Shown: one piece after another, positions 60,842-64,000 of the stretch | Position numbering within the stretch: position 1 is the first letter of the stretch | How the letters are laid out: each line of letters begins with the position of its first letter | Assembly (NCBI RefSeq): GCF_002304005.1 | Contig: NZ_MRCQ01000002.1 | Location: forward strand, 452,520 to 516,519 | Source of the DNA: Flavobacterium sp. ACN6 | Lineage (GTDB): Bacteria > Bacteroidota > Bacteroidia > Flavobacteriales > Flavobacteriaceae | DNA: 64,000 bases | Direction: 5' to 3' | Notes under the pieces: generated by a model | What the model was told of the DNA's origin: nothing | Database searches by the model: none | What the model saw: only the letters and a program-made list of their open reading frames with translations | Position numbers and translations under genes: made by a program

Positions 60842-61960
60842 ATGATAATAGGTATTCCAAAAGAAATAAAAAATAACGAAAACAGAGTTGCTTTGACTCC
60901 TGCTGGTGTTTCAGAAATGAAAAAACATGGACATACAGTGTACGTTCAAGCTACTGCTGGTTTAGGAAGTGGTTTTAGCGATGACGAATATGCACAAGCT
61001 GGAGCATTAGTTTTACCAACTATTGAAGAAGTTTATGCAATTGCAGAAATGATTATTAAAGTAAAAGAGCCAATTGCTTCTGAATATCCATTGATTAAGA
61101 AAGATCAATTATTATTTACTTACTTCCACTTTGCTTCATCAGAAGAGTTAACTCATGCAATGCTCGAAAAAGGTGCAGTTTGTTTAGCTTACGAAACTGT
61201 TGAAAAAACAGACCGCAGTTTACCTTTATTAGTTCCAATGTCAGAAGTTGCAGGTCGTATGGCAATTCAACAAGGAGCAAAATATCTTGAAAAACCATTG
61301 AAAGGAAGAGGAATCCTTTTAGGAGGTGTTCCTGGAGTTCCACCAGCAAAGGTTTTAGTTTTAGGTGGAGGAATCGTAGGAACTCAAGCAGCAAAAATGG
61401 CAGCAGGTTTAGGAGCTCAAGTTACTATCATGGATTTAAGCTTACCTCGTTTACGTCAGTTAGATGACATTATGCCAGCTAATGTAAACACAGAAATGTC
61501 TAACCATTATAACATCACTAGAGCAATTAAAGATGCTGACTTAGTTGTTGGAGCAGTTTTAATTCCAGGAGCAAAAGCACCACACTTAATTACTCGTGAT
61601 ATGTTGAAATTAATGCGTCCGGGAGCAGTTGTTGTTGACGTTGCAGTTGACCAAGGTGGATGTATCGAAACTTGTACTCCTACAACTCACGAAAACCCAA
61701 CTTTCATTATAGATGATATTGTTCACTATTGTGTAGCTAATATGCCAGGTGCTGTTCCTTACACATCTACATTGGCTTTAACAAATGCAACTTTACCTTA
61801 TGCTGTACAATTAGCTAACAAAGGATGGGAAAAAGCATGTGCTGAAAATGAAGAATTGAAAAAAGGATTAAATGTTGCTAACGGAAAAATCCTTTACAAA
61901 GGAGTTGCTGAAGCTTGGAATCTTCCTTTTAACGAAGAAATAGTATTAGCAAACGCATAG
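60842..61960 (+). CDS. ald: Alanine dehydrogenase
   Basis: NAD-dependent enzyme that interconverts L-alanine and pyruvate plus ammonia, 372 residues. It begins MIIGIPKEIKNNENRVALTP. Substrate-site segments VKVKEPIASEYPL and YFHFASS precede the NAD-binding domain (VLVLGGGIVGTQAAKMAAGLG, about 175-195). The C-terminus has NMPGAVPYTSTLALTNATLPY. Divergent from an Lrp regulator. Confidence 0.96.
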   Translation: MIIGIPKEIKNNENRVALTPAGVSEMKKHGHTVYVQATAGLGSGFSDDEYAQAGALVLPTIEEVYAIAEMIIKVKEPIASEYPLIKKDQLLFTYFHFASSEELTHAMLEKGAVCLAYETVEKTDRSLPLLVPMSEVAGRMAIQQGAKYLEKPLKGRGILLGGVPGVPPAKVLVLGGGIVGTQAAKMAAGLGAQVTIMDLSLPRLRQLDDIMPANVNTEMSNHYNITRAIKDADLVVGAVLIPGAKAPHLITRDMLKLMRPGAVVVDVAVDQGGCIETCTPTTHENPTFIIDDIVHYCVANMPGAVPYTSTLALTNATLPYAVQLANKGWEKACAENEELKKGLNVANGKILYKGVAEAWNLPFNEEIVLANA

Positions 61961-61998
61961 TGCTACTACTTAAATAAGTGCTTACTAAGTCACTATTA

Positions 61999-62030
61999 TA
62001 AAGGCTTTTCTTAATTGAAAAGCCTTTTTT
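61999..62030 (+). terminator. Terminator after ald
   Basis: AAGGCTTTTC-TTAATT-GAAAAGCCTTTTTT, a perfect 10-bp stem with a T-run. Confidence 0.9.
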
Positions 62031-62037
62031 ATGCCAT

Positions 62038-62069
62038 AAAAAAACCTGCCTTAAAAGACAGGTTTTAAA
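62038..62069 (-). terminator. Terminator after pafA
   Basis: AAAACCTG / CAGGTTTT stem with internal CTT/AAG-like bases; an A-run on the left gives a U-run for minus-strand transcripts, 21 bp after the pafA stop. Confidence 0.75.
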
Positions 62070-62086
62070 AACTGATATATTAGAGA

Positions 62087-63706
62087 CTATTTCTTTTCAT
62101 CTAAAACTTCCTGCAATACTTTTGCTTCAGTTCCATTAGGGAAAGTAACTTTAATTTTCTGAGCTATTGTTGGCGCAATTTCAGTAATCGCTTTTTTATC
62201 GTAAGACTCTCCTTTTTTAATATGCCATCCATAAAAAATAGCCGGTACATGAGTATCATAACTATAAATTGTTCCGTGAGATGTTCCAGTAGTACTGTAT
62301 TCAATATCACCCGGTTTATCAACGATAACTAAATCACCGTTTTGTGTAACATCATATCCTTTAGCTACAAAATTAAGTGAATAGTCGTTTCCTCCATTAG
62401 CCAAAATTTCTTCTTCTGTATAAACCTTTTTAACTTGAGGCTGCATCATTAAAAAGTCTTTAAAAGCTTTTTTAACTTTTGCTAATTCTAAACCTTTATC
62501 TTTAATGATTTGCTTATTAAGGAAAACATTGAAGTTTGAATAGTTTAAAACTAAATCTACTCCAAAAGTTTTTACTGAGAAATCCTGCATGCTTTTCTTT
62601 ACTTCTTTTGACGGATAGTTGTCTACATTGTATTTACGGTCTTTTAAGTAAATTACATTCTCTGCTCCCGCGTGATCTGCAGTTAGGAACAATAAATAAT
62701 TGCCTTTACCAACAGTTTTATCTAAATACACTAAGAAATCAGCAATAGTTTGATCTAGTCTTAAGTAAGTATCCTGAAGTTCCATTGATCTAGGCCCAAG
62801 AAGGTGTCCAACATAGTCAGTAGATGAAAAACTAACTGTTAAGAAATCTGTAATATTATCTTTTCCTAGTTCTTCTTTTTCTATTGCTCTTTTTGCAAAG
62901 TCTGCTAAAAGATCGTTTCCATAAGGAGTTGCACGAATAATTCCTGCATCATTTTTCTCATACATAGATTTTAAATCATATGGAAAAACAGGTGCAGCAC
63001 TTCCGTATAATTTGCCTTCATAAGGATTATTATCTGGAAGACTTTCATTATATACTGAAGCTGGTTTGTATAAATCCCAGCCTTTATTGATATATGTTAG
63101 ATAATTTTTCTCATTATTGAATTCAGATACCCATTCTGGTAATTTTTCACCGTAAAAAGTACTAGAAATGAATGAACCTGTTTTGCTGTACCAAAATGCC
63201 CAATTTGCAAAATGACCCGCTGGTAAAATTGCACCACGATCTTTAAGACTCATTCCGATTACTTTTCCAGCGAAATTTGTCGCCATTCTGACTTCATCAG
63301 TAATTGTAGTACTTTGAAGATTTTTAGGAGACATTGCTCCTTCTTCTGCGGTTCCATCTCCAACAGTTTTCACACCAGCATCATCTGTACAATACATTTC
63401 TTTACCAAGAGTTCTGCTGAACCATTCGTTACCAACAATTCCGTGTGTAGCTGGGGTAGTTCCTGTATAAATCGAAGCATGTCCTGGAGCAGTATATGTT
63501 GGCATATAATTATAATGCATATTTTGAAAAACATATCCATTATTCATTAACTTCTTAAAACCGTTTGGGGAAAAATCATCTGAAAAACGATATAAATATT
63601 CCATTTTCATTTGATCAACTACTATACCTACAACTAATTTAGGACGTTGTTGTGCACTTAAATTTGTGATAACAAAAAGAGCCAACAGTAAAATACTTTT
63701 TCTCAT
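62087..63706 (-). CDS. pafA: PafA-type alkaline phosphatase
   Basis: Exported phosphomonoesterase of 539 residues from ATG 63706 (MRKSILLLALF); a longer reading adds eight poor residues. Signal peptide 1-18 ends NLSAQ. The nucleophile region is TAPGHASIYTG, with Thr as nucleophile, as in PafA. The PafA-specific Lys and Arg are in SLKDRGAI. Metal ligands lie in VVDQMKMEY (Asp), STDYVGHLLGP and TADHAG (Asp-His), and the last His in STTGTSHGT. It hydrolyses phosphate monoesters in the periplasm; in relatives expression does not depend on phosphate starvation. Confidence 0.9.
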   Translation of the reverse strand: MRKSILLLALFVITNLSAQQRPKLVVGIVVDQMKMEYLYRFSDDFSPNGFKKLMNNGYVFQNMHYNYMPTYTAPGHASIYTGTTPATHGIVGNEWFSRTLGKEMYCTDDAGVKTVGDGTAEEGAMSPKNLQSTTITDEVRMATNFAGKVIGMSLKDRGAILPAGHFANWAFWYSKTGSFISSTFYGEKLPEWVSEFNNEKNYLTYINKGWDLYKPASVYNESLPDNNPYEGKLYGSAAPVFPYDLKSMYEKNDAGIIRATPYGNDLLADFAKRAIEKEELGKDNITDFLTVSFSSTDYVGHLLGPRSMELQDTYLRLDQTIADFLVYLDKTVGKGNYLLFLTADHAGAENVIYLKDRKYNVDNYPSKEVKKSMQDFSVKTFGVDLVLNYSNFNVFLNKQIIKDKGLELAKVKKAFKDFLMMQPQVKKVYTEEEILANGGNDYSLNFVAKGYDVTQNGDLVIVDKPGDIEYSTTGTSHGTIYSYDTHVPAIFYGWHIKKGESYDKKAITEIAPTIAQKIKVTFPNGTEAKVLQEVLDEKK

Positions 63707-63727
63707 GTTTAAATAATAATTTGAACA

Positions 63728-63735
63728 CAAAAATA
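63728..63735 (-). promoter_or_regulatory. -7 promoter box of pafA
   Basis: Minus strand TATTTTTG, 22 bp before the chosen ATG at 63706. This distance supports that start. Confidence 0.5.
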
Positions 63736-63846
63736 CTCATTCAAATTCAAAACTTCTAAACTATCAATGTAGAAGAACACACAATTGACTATAATTTAAC
63801 AGTATCCGTTTTTAACAAAGGCTATTTAGGAAAACCATATAAAAGC

Positions 63847-63878
63847 AAAAAACCCTATCCGGTTTGGATAGGGTTTTT
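63847..63878 (-). terminator. rRNA-operon terminator
   Basis: AAAAACCCTATCC / GGATAGGGTTTTT with a five-base loop GGTTT. The A-run on the left gives a U-run on the minus strand, directly after the 5S rRNA 3' end. Confidence 0.88.
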
Positions 63879-63884
63879 CAAAGA

Positions 63885-63993
63885 AAGGCGACGACATACT
63901 CTCCCACATAACTGCAGTACCATCTGCGCAGGCGGGCTTAACTACTCTGTTCGGGATGGGAAGAGGTGAGCCCCGCCGCAATAACCACCTTAA
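63885..63993 (-). rRNA. rrf: 5S ribosomal RNA
   Basis: Minus strand reads about TTAAGGTGGTTATTGCGGCG to GTATGTCGTCGCCTT. Internal landmarks CATCCCGAACAGAG, GTTAAGCCCGCC and GATGGTACTGC are intact, and the 5' and 3' ends pair in helix I. Being at the right edge, it is the last gene of an rRNA operon whose 23S and 16S genes lie beyond the window. Confidence 0.95.
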
Positions 63994-64000
63994 GGTTTTT

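Overview
The window is chromosomal DNA from a member of the Flavobacteriia (Bacteroidota), most likely a Flavobacterium. Signs of this are AT-rich intergenic DNA, at least a dozen Bacteroidota-type TAnnTTTG promoter boxes close to start codons, almost no Shine-Dalgarno sequences, a PafA alkaline phosphatase, an extended glyceraldehyde-3-phosphate dehydrogenase, a DnaJ with a reduced zinc finger, and ECF-sigma/anti-sigma genes tied to TonB-plug-like domains. No phage, integrase, insertion sequence or CRISPR array was seen.

Layout. 1-10 kb: 1-Cys peroxiredoxin, AEC transporter, an Rrf2 regulator with its likely target oxidoreductase, the mutase chaperone MeaB, an LtaS-like sulfatase, a MATE pump, a small beta-barrel protein and PPK2. 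10-20 kb: DUF6929-like protein, prolyl oligopeptidase, a secreted protein flanked by paired palindromes, an ECF sigma/anti-sigma/VWA cluster, a LURP-one-like protein and an SDR enzyme. 20-31 kb: MtaB, GNAT, HAD, DUF2007, a one-domain DEAD protein, an NtrC-like regulator without a DNA-binding domain, a NatAB-type ABC exporter and grpE-dnaJ. 31-34 kb: a candidate small RNA, a 91-bp tandem repeat, tRNA-Trp and hisS. 34-38 kb: an FtsX-like permease, then a decayed polymorphic-toxin/immunity island, then prmC. 38-48 kb: GNAT, ribD, HAD, YigZ, thioesterase, dnaA, LMW phosphatase, RsmI-like methylase, a double TonB_C protein, an aminotransferase and an SDR. 48-64 kb: udk, a septum protein, mutA, a toxin-antitoxin pair, mutB, lysozyme-like protein, mltG-GNAT-dapF, htrA, GAPDH, lrp-ald, pafA and 5S rRNA at the right edge.

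How genes work together. MutA, MutB and MeaB form the B12-dependent methylmalonyl-CoA mutase system, although meaB is 45 kb from mutAB. GrpE and DnaJ are co-chaperones of DnaK. DapF, MltG, the lysozyme-like protein and the FtsB-like protein concern peptidoglycan and division. The Lrp regulator is divergent from alanine dehydrogenase.

The most unusual parts are: (i) 35.2-37.6 kb, where two 95% identical copies of a toxin-tip segment, one still joined to the end of a Hint domain and both broken, bracket orphan immunity-like genes; (ii) the orphan transcription unit and tandem repeat at 31.1-31.8 kb; (iii) a structured element seen at 48.65 kb and, diverged, at 10.16 kb; (iv) a 64-bp-spaced palindrome pair present twice, exactly 811 bp apart, around one secreted-protein gene; and (v) TonB-plug-like segments on both an anti-sigma-like protein and a VWA protein.
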